DNA of 64,000 bases from Trichobilharzia szidati. Taxonomy: Eukaryota; Platyhelminthes; Trematoda; Strigeidida; Schistosomatidae. The translations under genes and the position numbers were made by a program. How positions within the stretch are numbered: the first letter of the stretch is position 1; every line of letters begins with the position of its first letter. Under the pieces are notes generated by a model. It was not told where the DNA came from. It made no database searches and saw nothing but the letters and a program-made list of their open reading frames with translations. Of the stretch, positions 58,801 to 64,000 are shown one piece after another. Location of the stretch: assembly GCA_944472155.2 (NCBI GenBank), contig OX235279.1, forward strand, positions 52,735,564 to 52,799,563, read 5' to 3'.

Positions 58801-61800
58801 TATATTATGCATTTCTCCTACTTTGTTCTCTTCCTTTGTGTGCAACATGGAGTGTGGCGACTTGAATTACTGCGCATCTGTGCAAAGCTCTGTGTGGAAT
58901 ACAGACAGACAGAGGTTTTCATCATAAATCGACATCAGTTAGAAAAAAGTGAGGAGAACTCAGTAGTTCTTTTGTCCTTGTGTAGTTGCCTTCAGAAACT
59001 TACCATATCGAATTGAGAAGTTCAGTGTCTTGTATTATTATCAATACTTTTATTATCATTAGAACACAAACTTGGTACATTATGAACACCAAGATATGCG
59101 CTACACCATATCTCATGGTTTGTACCAGAGTTGGGATACTGCCCGGACTCCCAGATAGAAGCAATTGGTTGGCTTAAGGGGCCATCTCTGAACATTCTAC
59201 TTGCAGTGTTAACCACAAGGCAGTGCATCAGCTTCAGAAGTTATGTCCTTATTGTTGCCGGTGATCAGAAATGGTTCATACACCATTTGATCCGTTCGGA
59301 TTCCGGAGCCCACGTACACCATAGGTTTGAAATCAGGTTTTTCCAGTTCCCCTAGATAAACGAGCATGTCTACCATTTGTTTTTTCAGCGGCAGACGTCT
59401 GTATTCACCTCTTATTTGGTAAAGAACACCAGCCACATGAAGGCAGTGAACTGGACTTACCTAGCAGATGCAGTGAATGCGTGGTCAGATAAGAGCATCT
59501 CGAGAGGAATACCAAAGTTGTTTATACGGGCTTCCCTGCCTTGTAATATAAATGTTATCAGAATATTATCATAATACTTTCCAATTTGTGATTTCAGACT
59601 TACTGTGTGAGGCTAGTGCTTACTGGTGACCCGTTCCCAGTAATGTAAAAATATGGCATCATATACGTTTCTGAATGTTTGAGTGCACTCAGATAAACAA
59701 ATGACGAATTTCAGCATGGTGGTAGGTGAGATAGAAGTGTCCACACTTTTAATACACAGATACCGGTGTCAATGAAGGACGTGAAATGACGAAAGGACGA
59801 TTGTAAGAACACATTACTTTGATGCTCTGTGAACAAATAGGTTACTGATAACACTCTAAATACCTAAGTGGAAATTCGTTGTTCAGTTGACAAGTGCCTT
59901 GTATCGCCATGCTTTTTTGTAAAGTTCTGTGTTGTTAATTAGGTCGGCTAGTTATATGTGTACACAAAGTAGTTAAGTTTTTGCTAATATACTTGTATTT
60001 CGCCCACCCCATATAACAATACTTTTGAAGTTTAAAGTAAGGTGCTTAAATTAAATTGGAACACAGTTTTCTCTGAATTTACGATATTTGCGTTTTGCCC
60101 ATGGTTGTCTGTTTCTCTTTTACAGATACTGTGCTTATATCACCTTTGAAGGTAGTAAATTTAACAGACTTTGTCATCTTCCCGGCTTGTGTTGTTCAAA
60201 TTTGTCTAACAGCTTTAAAAAGTAATGCTTGTAAGTTGAAAATCTCTGATAATGCTTGCTATTTTATGTATTTTTCGTTTTATGCCGATTTTGCATATTA
60301 CAGTTTGTGTATCATTAAGTTCATGCATCACAAAAATAACTGTTCAAATAGTAGTCATATGCCGTTCTATCGTACTGTAGCTGGCCCGACATGTTAAACC
60401 TTCAGTTGAAAAAGGGGCCTTTTTAATGTTCAAGTTCGGCACAAAAGTAGATATAGTTTTCTTGGCTCAATAGAAAGATTGTAATGAGAAACTGGTTTCC
60501 GAAAACCATAGCGTAGAGAAAGACCTGTGGTACGTCTGGTTAAATGCATTAAGGAATCAGTTGTACCGTAAGTGTAACCCTGTGTGATAAAGGACCAACT
60601 GATCAGACAAAGTGTTAGGTAAAGAATATAAGGCAGCGGATTGGGTTATTGACCTACAATGGCTGAATTGGCTACAAAACGCGTTATCTGTGTTAAGATA
60701 TTATGTTTCTTCGCAAACTATGGTATCTCATGTAGACCTAGATTGGAAGTAAGTAAGAGATATACGGTGGAGAGGGGAAGAAGTTGCATAATTCCACGAA
60801 GTCATAACCATAGTAGATAACTGTTGGCTGTCCGAATGGAATCCTGTAGATGACGAAGATCAGTTAATTAGGAACTAACTATTCAATTGGGAAATGAATA
60901 ATGACGAGCTACTCTACAGTGCTGAGACTAATCTGATGACTTCTCAATCCTAGTCACTTTAATGTACAACTGCATATTTTACTTAGTTCATGCAAAGAAG
61001 CAAACTATGTGCTTGGAGAAACCAATTGGGAAGAGATGAGGAAGAGGAGAAGGAATGTATGAGATAATGTTTTCCCTCTCTCTCTCTCTCTCTTATTATG
61101 AGATATTGGACATGCTTGCTGCTCAAGTGAAGCATGTTTTCTTCTGCGGTTGTGGATATTAACCCTACATTGCTTAAGTTTTAAAGTTAGTTTTGTGAAT
61201 AATCTATATTTCGATTATGTAAAGTATCAATCTCCCCTTTGTTTCGTTGTATTTGTGTGTGCTATTTTTGAATTATAATTATTATTGTTTTATTCTAAAC
61301 GAATCGTTTTTTTTCCTTTCATCTTTACTCTTTGTCTTTTGGAGTGATTGCGGCCTACCAACCAAGTGTATCCTCTGATCAGTTTTTCCATTGTTCTCCT
61401 AATCGCTGCTCAACTGAATGCCTCCTAATAAATTATTCTGGTAACGTGTTTATTTTGCAGTGCTTCTCTCCAGATGTACCTTGTGGAAGTACAGCGAAAT
61501 CAACAGGAGTGAATGAAACGGTAAAAAAAAGTCGTTGAGCATGCTTTCATTAACTGTGTGTTTATTTTTATCTGCATTCTGTTCAATTTTGATCAATGCA
61601 CAATATCCTTTCGCAGTTGTAGTGGTAAACTCTTACAATCCTTACGGCTTATCTTGCCTGGAATTAATTCTTCGCGTATCCCCTTATTTATAATTATGGG
61701 ATGGATAAACTCAGAAGAGAAATGACTATATGTATCTTCATTTTTTATTGACCTACTAAATTGATTATCGACTGGCCCATATGGACAAAGCAAGTTTGAA

Positions 61801-63066
61801 TCGTGTAATGTAATTGCGCAACACATTTCGGACAATCTTATGACACACAGACTTGTCATTGGAATATATATAAAATTAATAGAGTTAAAAGGTGAGAAAA
61901 TCAATTTAGGTCAAGTTAAACAGAGGTATTGAAGGTCAAGATAACAATGAGGATCACTAAACCAAATAAGAGAGGTAATAGTACATCTCGAAAATGACCA
62001 AGGCTTAGTGTGATGATTTGTTTTTGAACCCATAAAGTTGGTTTAAACTTCCTAATTGCTGGGGTTTCCACAAACATTAGGATACTCTCCAAACACACTT
62101 CATAGAGAGGTTTAAAAGACGTGTAATCATTAATTTTATGTCCTGTCTCTATAATATGTTTCGCAAAAGAGGAGCTAGGTCTTCTGTTCCCACCATTAAT
62201 GGGTGCTCGGGATTCTATTTTTCTGGAGCCATTTAGGAATATGCTCTGAAGCCGTTACTTGCAGAGATCAACGAGTCCTCTCTTTGTAAGTGTGGCCACA
62301 GGTACATTCAAATTGGTAAATACAGTGGGGTGTGACATCATTTTTCATGTGTACAGAGAGCTTAGATGGATATATGGGCTTCACATTCTCAATTATTGTT
62401 ATCGTAGCTGCATAAAAAGTCTTTTTAACCGCAGCGTTCAAACTTTATGTAGTTGCCAAGCTACCTTGATGCCCCATATAGGGTAGCTCGGTGTACACGT
62501 CTTTCTCAGACGCGAGTTGGAGTTCCTTGTTTGTTGTGTATTTTTTTTTAATTTTGCATCTCACTACTTAAATCCTTAATTTGGCTATTTAGATTGATAA
62601 CATATTGCATAAGTAGCCTTTATGAACATCACAGATTAAAATCGTCAAACTAATACATCAGGAAGTTATTTTTCCTAGTAAAATAATTTAAATACACAAC
62701 TTCTTTTTCAATAGCAACTGCATTTCGGAAAACCTTTCTTAATCGCCTCTGAAACTGAAGTTGTGTGGTCTGCAGGTTGTTATGGGTCTTTTAAATCTTC
62801 ACCGCAACATTCTTCGCTTAAATCATCATATATGTATCATATAAATCCGTACACAAGTGATTCCCTTTGGTTTTATTCGGGAGCAAGTGGATTTAGTGTT
62901 TGGCTTGCTCTACCGCCAATCACTTCCTCTTCATCTCATATAAACTCTGTTGTATCTGGTGACAGTTACGTAAATAGTGTCACCTCGGAGAATGCGTCAA
63001 CGCCTACCTATAACTTCCGACGGATAATGCTGCCAGTCAAACTAAACAGTGACTTCTATCCCCTCA
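31805..63066 (+). CDS. RIC1: RIC1 homologue (RAB6A GEF complex partner 1), 5' part
   Basis: RIC1 with RGP1 activates RAB6 in endosome-to-Golgi traffic; the N-terminal half is WD40-like. Exons found: 31805-31939, 31970-32077, 32110-32168, 32203-32274, 32306-32445, 33697-33830, 35288-35379, 39634-39863, 43367-43618, 49003-49137, 50129-50239, 51790-51879, 52813-52972, 60126-60230, 61345-61520 and 62715-63066. All are GT-AG and phase-continuous except one missing small exon (about 10-15 residues) between 35379 and 39634. Landmarks: start MYFFTEWPSV, VVWSPDGYTLAVAW, ALWSVFGALIY, SWGHHGYNILG, NSNWPIR, GRNGFVHY, VFGGIAWW, VRVYSSLRKLDEQF, RRIMLPVKLNSDFYPL. The first four introns are 30-34 nt; later ones reach about 7 kb and are full of transposons. 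A donor at 63067 shows it continues off-window; the C-terminal RIC1 domain is not here. Confidence 0.92.
32446..37129. other. RIC1 introns around exons 33697-33830 and 35288-35379
   Basis: Apart from those two exons, no coding sequence or named repeat was recognised. The small exon expected after 35379 could lie here. A frame at 36150-36230 was considered for it and not accepted, because its phase does not fit. Confidence 0.45.
37130..37760 (+). pseudogene. RTE-C LINE, 3' end fragment
   Basis: Matches the 3' end of the RTE-C element at 58290-58910. It reads AEDVKRLAVFDHRCLRSIS, then LHRLRWLGYVLHMP, then the GWGP..-type terminal motif in another frame, followed by the shared 3' UTR (GTGTGGCGACT-like block near 37700). 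Lies in a RIC1 intron in the same orientation as the gene. Confidence 0.75.
38285..39595 (+). pseudogene. RTE LINE endonuclease and pre-RT fragment
   Basis: Frames with several shifts give the APE-type endonuclease: SSRIMIARFNSKGG, QCYTPTNNAD, GDMNAK near 38529, EMNEGGELFADFC, a QIDF segment in place of QIDH, and the SSSDHYLL segment near 38788, which matches the catalytic SDHxL box. Pre-RT sequence follows up to an AATAATAAT tail at 39580-39594. It is probably the 5' half of the same family as RTE-B. It lies within a RIC1 intron just before exon 39634. Confidence 0.7.
40745..40959 (-). mobile_element. tRNA-derived SINE, family beta (second copy)
   Basis: Minus-strand start near 40959 with box A-like CAGTGGTAGAATATGCC and box B-like GGGGTTTAGTGCC. 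Its 3' end CTTGATGCCCTATGCTCCAC matches the copy at 2075-2290 and the RTE-B tail. The RTE-A LINE is inserted directly at its 5' end. Confidence 0.65.
40971..42754 (+). mobile_element. RTE-A LINE, 5'-truncated, with 11-bp target-site duplication
   Basis: Flanked by TAAGTCAAAAG at 40960-40970 and 42755-42765. Contains one intact RT frame and ends in an AATAATAATAG-type tail. 5'-truncated within the pre-RT region, so it lacks the endonuclease. Lies sense in a RIC1 intron. The perfect duplication and open frame suggest recent insertion. Confidence 0.88.
41018..42580 (+). CDS. RTE-type reverse transcriptase (SR2-like), intact C-terminal two thirds
   Basis: A 520-codon uninterrupted frame, open also upstream to 40971; position 41018 is a GTG codon, not a true start. 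RT blocks: KAPGPDNLPPALFKDGG, NEAIIVPIFRKG, NHRGISLL, EEQAGFRSGRGCIDHVF, VFLDIRAAFDSLDR, SGVRQGCPISPFLFNF and the catalytic EYADDIVLL, then thumb YLGSCVSAGGG. The RTE C-terminal module reads WLGHVLRMSSQRL, GWGPRDSSNRWL and ends with NRNQWR. The catalytic residues are present, so the polymerase could be active if expressed, but the endonuclease is absent. Confidence 0.9.
   Translation: MLKRHKAPGPDNLPPALFKDGGETLTMALTGLFRKVWETESVPSMWNEAIIVPIFRKGRRNSCDNHRGISLLPVASKLLASVLLCRLCKIREGLIREEQAGFRSGRGCIDHVFTLRQLLEHRHTYCRSTIVVFLDIRAAFDSLDRTVLWNCLLERGVPEKFVNILKALYRNTSGRVRAYNQLSPLFPTNSGVRQGCPISPFLFNFAIDDILESALKDVREGGVDLLPGDRLFDLEYADDIVLLCDSMQAAQIALNQLAISVCKYGMCFAPSKCKVLLQDWQEPVPALTLAGEPLEVLDKCVYLGSCVSAGGGVTDEISNRIMKARVAYINLCHLWRRRDVSLAVKGRVSNASVRAVLLYACETWPVRAEDVRRLCVFDHRFLRRIACFRWHHRVSNSEVRQRVFEHSGDHHSLSVVIWKHQLRWLGHVLRMSSQRLLYRSLFASPGTGWKRRRGGQSMMWRRGMKDICARLASVGVSRLPGWGPRDSSNRWLETLSDMAKNRNQWRTCCNFLLSSLPDDS
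42766..44845. other. RIC1 introns around exon 43367-43618
   Basis: Apart from the exon, AT-rich sequence without a recognised element. Near 44209 the string GTTCGAAACGTCATCAG recalls Penelope/hammerhead sequences but is isolated. Confidence 0.4.
44850..45210 (+). mobile_element. RTE-related 5' UTR-like fragment
   Basis: Includes GCCACCTTGATGTTGT and GCGGTTAGACTAA, like the RTE-C 5' end at 53743-53870. It then continues with ACATCGGCTCCACAATCC and a block ending CCTGAGCAGTATCCC, which resembles 59150-59300 read on the minus strand. No coding content was recognised. Confidence 0.5.
45760..47340 (+). pseudogene. RTE-A-like LINE, decayed endonuclease and RT
   Basis: First the endonuclease part (WIPINSRLCTVSLEGH, FVVYAYAPMDCCPD), then RT: APDPDN-like segment, WNEAIIVPIFKKG, EEQAGFRSDRSCIDYVF, LGIKAAFDSLHRT, and AIDDILESAL-like sequence, and the thumb region up to 47320. 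Parts are deleted and many frameshifts occur. EYADDIVLLC is present near 46926-46960 in another frame. Confidence 0.75.
47341..48680 (+). pseudogene. Mosaic of RTE-A and RTE-B fragments
   Basis: Starts with a second copy of the RTE-A segment around EQAGFRSGR (47397-47460). About 250 bp of unrelated DNA follow. RTE-B 3' sequence comes next (47770-48420, recognisable by SYLGPDS-like thumb, IFNTNVKSVQL and a GDMKEI segment). The RTE-A C-terminal module (SVGMSRVPGW near 48530, then NRN.R) closes it at about 48660. This order fits an RTE-B copy inserted in an RTE-A copy that also lost internal sequence. Confidence 0.6.
51025..51690 (-). mobile_element. RTE-C LINE 5' end fragment (antisense to RIC1)
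   Basis: Read on the minus strand it matches 53735-55530 of the RTE-C element with its nested insertion skipped. It shares the GCTTGCACATC start, GGGCTCT..GTGACGCAACA and GGTGTGGG..CCGGGAAGTA, then the start of the ORF (LLKPHFQLNICA against LLKPRRQLHIGA). It provides the empty-site comparison for the RTE-B insertion. Lies in the RIC1 intron before exon 51790. Confidence 0.75.
52120..52605 (+). repeat. Dispersed repeat of about 480 bp, copy 1
   Basis: Nearly identical to the reverse complement of 60675-61165. Contains a GAGAGAGA tract at 52190 and CCCATTCGGACAGCCAACAG. No coding content and no terminal repeats were recognised. Lies in a RIC1 intron. Confidence 0.85.
53224..53361. repeat. Long hairpin (about 60-bp arms)
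   Basis: CGTTGTCAACTTGGCCAAT at the left end pairs with the right end ATTGGCCAATTTGACAACG. Both arms share GATAACAAAACCAGGTGT and its complement, with TTGGATTTGTTGGATTT near the centre. A MITE-like insertion is the simplest reading. In the RIC1 intron after exon 52972. Confidence 0.85.
54127..55260 (+). pseudogene. Chimeric open frame: RTE-C 5' sequence fused to RTE-B RT
   Basis: The first 70 codons are RTE-C 5' sequence; the rest, from about 54339, is RTE-B RT beginning mid-domain. It reads NTGVRQGCLLSPMIFLIVLDW, FAEDLCLMSHK where FADDLALLS is usual (the catalytic YADD/FADD is FAED here), TFTYLGSIIS-like thumb, and WKWIGH-like KWRWIGNSQRWP. The frame stays open across the junction by chance. 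Not a real gene; the catalytic aspartate change argues against activity. Confidence 0.8.
54339..55383 (+). mobile_element. RTE-B LINE insertion, 5'-truncated, 13-bp target-site duplication
   Basis: Flanked by TACAGTTAGTACT at 54326-54338 and 55384-55396. Ends with AACCCAAGGGAACAATAAT. The RTE-C sequence resumes exactly after the right duplication, and the related copy at 51025-51690 lacks the insert. Confidence 0.9.
55433..56340 (+). pseudogene. RTE-C APE-type endonuclease remnant
   Basis: Reads RRQLHIGAFNVRPLCQIGQQ, DVCCVSETRIQD (catalytic Glu region), AGVGIALS, CCCLFVASAYAPTDCSSD, and the AGDFNAQVGKL block split by a frameshift at 55975-56005, then a region with a CVDSDHALV-like segment (SDH box) near 56270. 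In-frame stops show it is dead. Confidence 0.8.
56955..58370 (+). pseudogene. RTE-C reverse transcriptase remnant, split by insertion
   Basis: Blocks include KAAGPNGMPPEILRNGG, SLIIPIYKKGDKSS, NHHRGISLT, a second part with PTIVIFLDLK near 57350, VRQRCPLSPFVFNL, then after the 210-bp insertion the catalytic EYADDIVLLGED, FGMRFAPAKCKMMLQDW, DEISVRIQAA and CETWPLRVEDMKRLAVFDH. Stops and shifts throughout. Confidence 0.85.
57636..57845. mobile_element. Palindromic Penelope terminal-repeat insertion with 12-bp duplication
   Basis: A 210-bp insert between two copies of GATTAACTTGTT (57624-57635 and 57846-57857) inside the RTE-C RT. It consists of two 85-bp arms (57668-57752 and 57761-57846), identical but for one base in a T run, around an 8-bp centre. 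About 32 extra bases lie on the left only. The arms match the PLE-1 terminal repeats at 345-480 and 1816-1952 (GCTGTACAGTCGTATTTA; TTCAGCGAAGAAA). No coding sequence. Confidence 0.88.
59020..59370 (-). mobile_element. RTE-related UTR-like fragment
   Basis: On the minus strand, 59330-59150 resembles 45015-45200 (GGCTCCGGAATCCGAAC, GATCACCGGCAACAA, CTTAAGCCAACCA, CGGGCAGTATCCC). It is therefore a dispersed repeat. Lies shortly after the RTE-C element. Confidence 0.5.
60675..61165 (-). repeat. Dispersed repeat of about 480 bp, copy 2 (inverted)
   Basis: Reverse-complement partner of 52120-52605, including the CT tract at 61076-61092. It lies in the RIC1 intron after exon 60230, so the pair brackets exons 52813-52972 and 60126-60230. 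Confidence 0.85.
61915..62480 (-). pseudogene. Penelope GIY-YIG endonuclease fragment (PLE-3)
   Basis: The minus strand reads KKTFYAATITII, CIYQFECTCGHTYKERTR (GIY-YIG core, with YIG changed to YKE and then a TGA), SEHIPKWLQK, and after a frameshift PSSSFAKHIIETGHKIN and FVETPAIRKFKPTL. Same architecture as the PLE-1 domain but a different family. Antisense in the RIC1 intron before exon 62715. Confidence 0.82.
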
Positions 63067-63254
63067 GTAAGTGCTTTACCAGTACTTATTTTTATTCCTT
63101 ATCATAAGGCATATTGTTTCGTTTACGTTAAAATTACTCTTGATGTCTTTACTTTTTTGTTTCGTCTTGCCGTTTTGAATATTTCATTTTTTTCGGGGGA
63201 GGGGTATCATCAAATTTTGTGTAATAGTTGTATGATTTAAAAACTCCCATTGTA

Positions 63255-64000
63255 ACATTATTATTGTTCCCTTGGGTTCCTAATGGAACATAGGGCTTCA
63301 ACTGCACGTCTCCACTTGTTTCTGTCTTCTGCTGTACTTTTCACCTGCATCCATGTTAGTCCATACTGTTTCAACTCCTCTTCACACGAACTCCTCCATG
63401 TCACCCTTGGACGTCCCACTCGCCGCGCACGATGTCACCCAGCGGCCTCCTCAGCGAGTGTCCAATCCATCTCCACTTTCTCATGCATATTTGTTGAGCG
63501 ATTGGTTCTTGCTTTGTTTGTTCGCATAGTTTCTTGTTGGTGATTCCTCCCGGCCATCTGATCTTCAGTATAGAACGAAGACAGTTGTTGATAAAGGTCT
63601 GCAACAGGCTGTTGGAAATATTCTTTGTGACCCGCCAAGTTTCTGATCCGTATAGAAGAACTGACTGACTTGACGTTTGTATTGAAAATCCGAATTTTGT
63701 TATTGATGGTGAGTGACGAAGATTTCCAGATTGATTTCAGGTTGATGAATGTGTTTCTCGCCTTCCCGATTCTCGATTTGACATCTTCGTCCGTTCCTCC
63801 TGTAGTTGAGACAATGCTCCCTAGATAAGTGAAAGAAGTAACTTCTTTCAAATCCCTCCCGTTGATGGTGATTGGCGGTGGATGTTGTTGCTGCTGTTGT
63901 TGTTGTTGGTTGGTTATTTTCATAACCTCCGTCTTGTCTATGTTCACCTGGAGTCCTGTCTTTGCTGCTTCTTCGACCAGTTTGTCGGTTTTCGCCATTA
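63255..64000 (-). mobile_element. RTE-B LINE copy, 3' part, running off the window
   Basis: The minus strand gives the same RT thumb and C-terminal sequence as 54339-55383: TDKLVEEAAKTGLQVN, DLKEVTSFTYLGSIVSTTGG, IGKARNTFINLKSIWKSS. A polyglutamine run is encoded near 63885-63912. The 3' end at about 63261 has the same tail (ATTGTTCCCTTGGGTTCC read on plus). It lies in a RIC1 intron; the RT catalytic part is beyond the edge. Confidence 0.88.

Larger units (their letters stand above)
53731..58913 (+). mobile_element. RTE-C LINE, near full length, 11-bp target-site duplication
   Basis: Bounded by GGTTTTCATCA at 53720-53730 and 58914-58924. The 5' UTR runs to about 55430, the endonuclease covers 55480-56300, and RT plus the C-terminal module covers 56950-58720. 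A GACAGACAGA tail ends it. Two later insertions lie inside: RTE-B at 54339-55383 and a palindromic element at 57636-57845. Removing them leaves about 3.9 kb. Sense orientation in RIC1's largest intron. Several frameshifts make it inactive. Confidence 0.85.

Noticed and set aside
1..64000. CRISPR array, operon, phage or bacterial gene cluster
   Set aside because: No regularly spaced direct repeats, and all recognised coding content is metazoan or eukaryotic retroelement.

Overview
The window reads as AT-rich nuclear DNA from a parasitic flatworm, most likely a schistosome-like digenean. The evidence is spliced metazoan genes whose first introns are only 30-40 nt long, and a dense load of Penelope-like elements with GIY-YIG endonuclease, RTE-type and CR1-like LINEs, Ty3/gypsy and BEL/Pao LTR elements, and tRNA-derived SINEs. 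No bacterial or viral genome organisation is present.

Three host genes were identified. (1) On the minus strand, 4332-12020 holds six exons of axonemal outer-arm dynein intermediate chain 2 (DNAI2, WD40). Its 3' terminal exon was not found. (2) On the plus strand, 23055-26705 holds Suppressor of fused (SUFU), the Hedgehog/GLI regulator, as an essentially intronless ORF with one in-frame TAA and very long Ser/Asn-rich insertions. (3) On the plus strand, 31805-63066 holds the 5' two thirds of RIC1, a subunit of the RAB6A guanine nucleotide exchange factor. Sixteen exons were located, one small exon was not found, and the gene runs off the right edge.

Layout: 1-3500 holds two Penelope fragments and two SINEs. 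4.3-12.0 kb is DNAI2. 12.0-15.6 kb holds LINE debris and unassigned DNA. 15.6-27.7 kb is a nest: BEL/Pao gag, then a decayed gypsy element containing a CR1-like LINE, then BEL RT/RNase H, then SUFU, then BEL integrase-side sequence, all BEL parts in the same orientation. SUFU therefore sits between consecutive parts of what looks like one BEL element, which fits a retrocopy. 27.7-31.8 kb is repeat-rich intergenic DNA with a CR1 fragment. 31.8 kb to the end is RIC1, whose large introns hold several RTE copies (some with clear target-site duplications), SINEs, a Penelope fragment, long hairpins and a head-to-head Penelope terminal-repeat insertion.

The three genes have unrelated jobs: ciliary motility, Hedgehog signalling, and Golgi/endosome trafficking. 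There is no operon-like logic. Assignments rest on reading translated segments and recalling family sequences; no database search was run. Exon borders were chosen by GT-AG sites, reading-phase continuity and colinearity with the animal orthologues.
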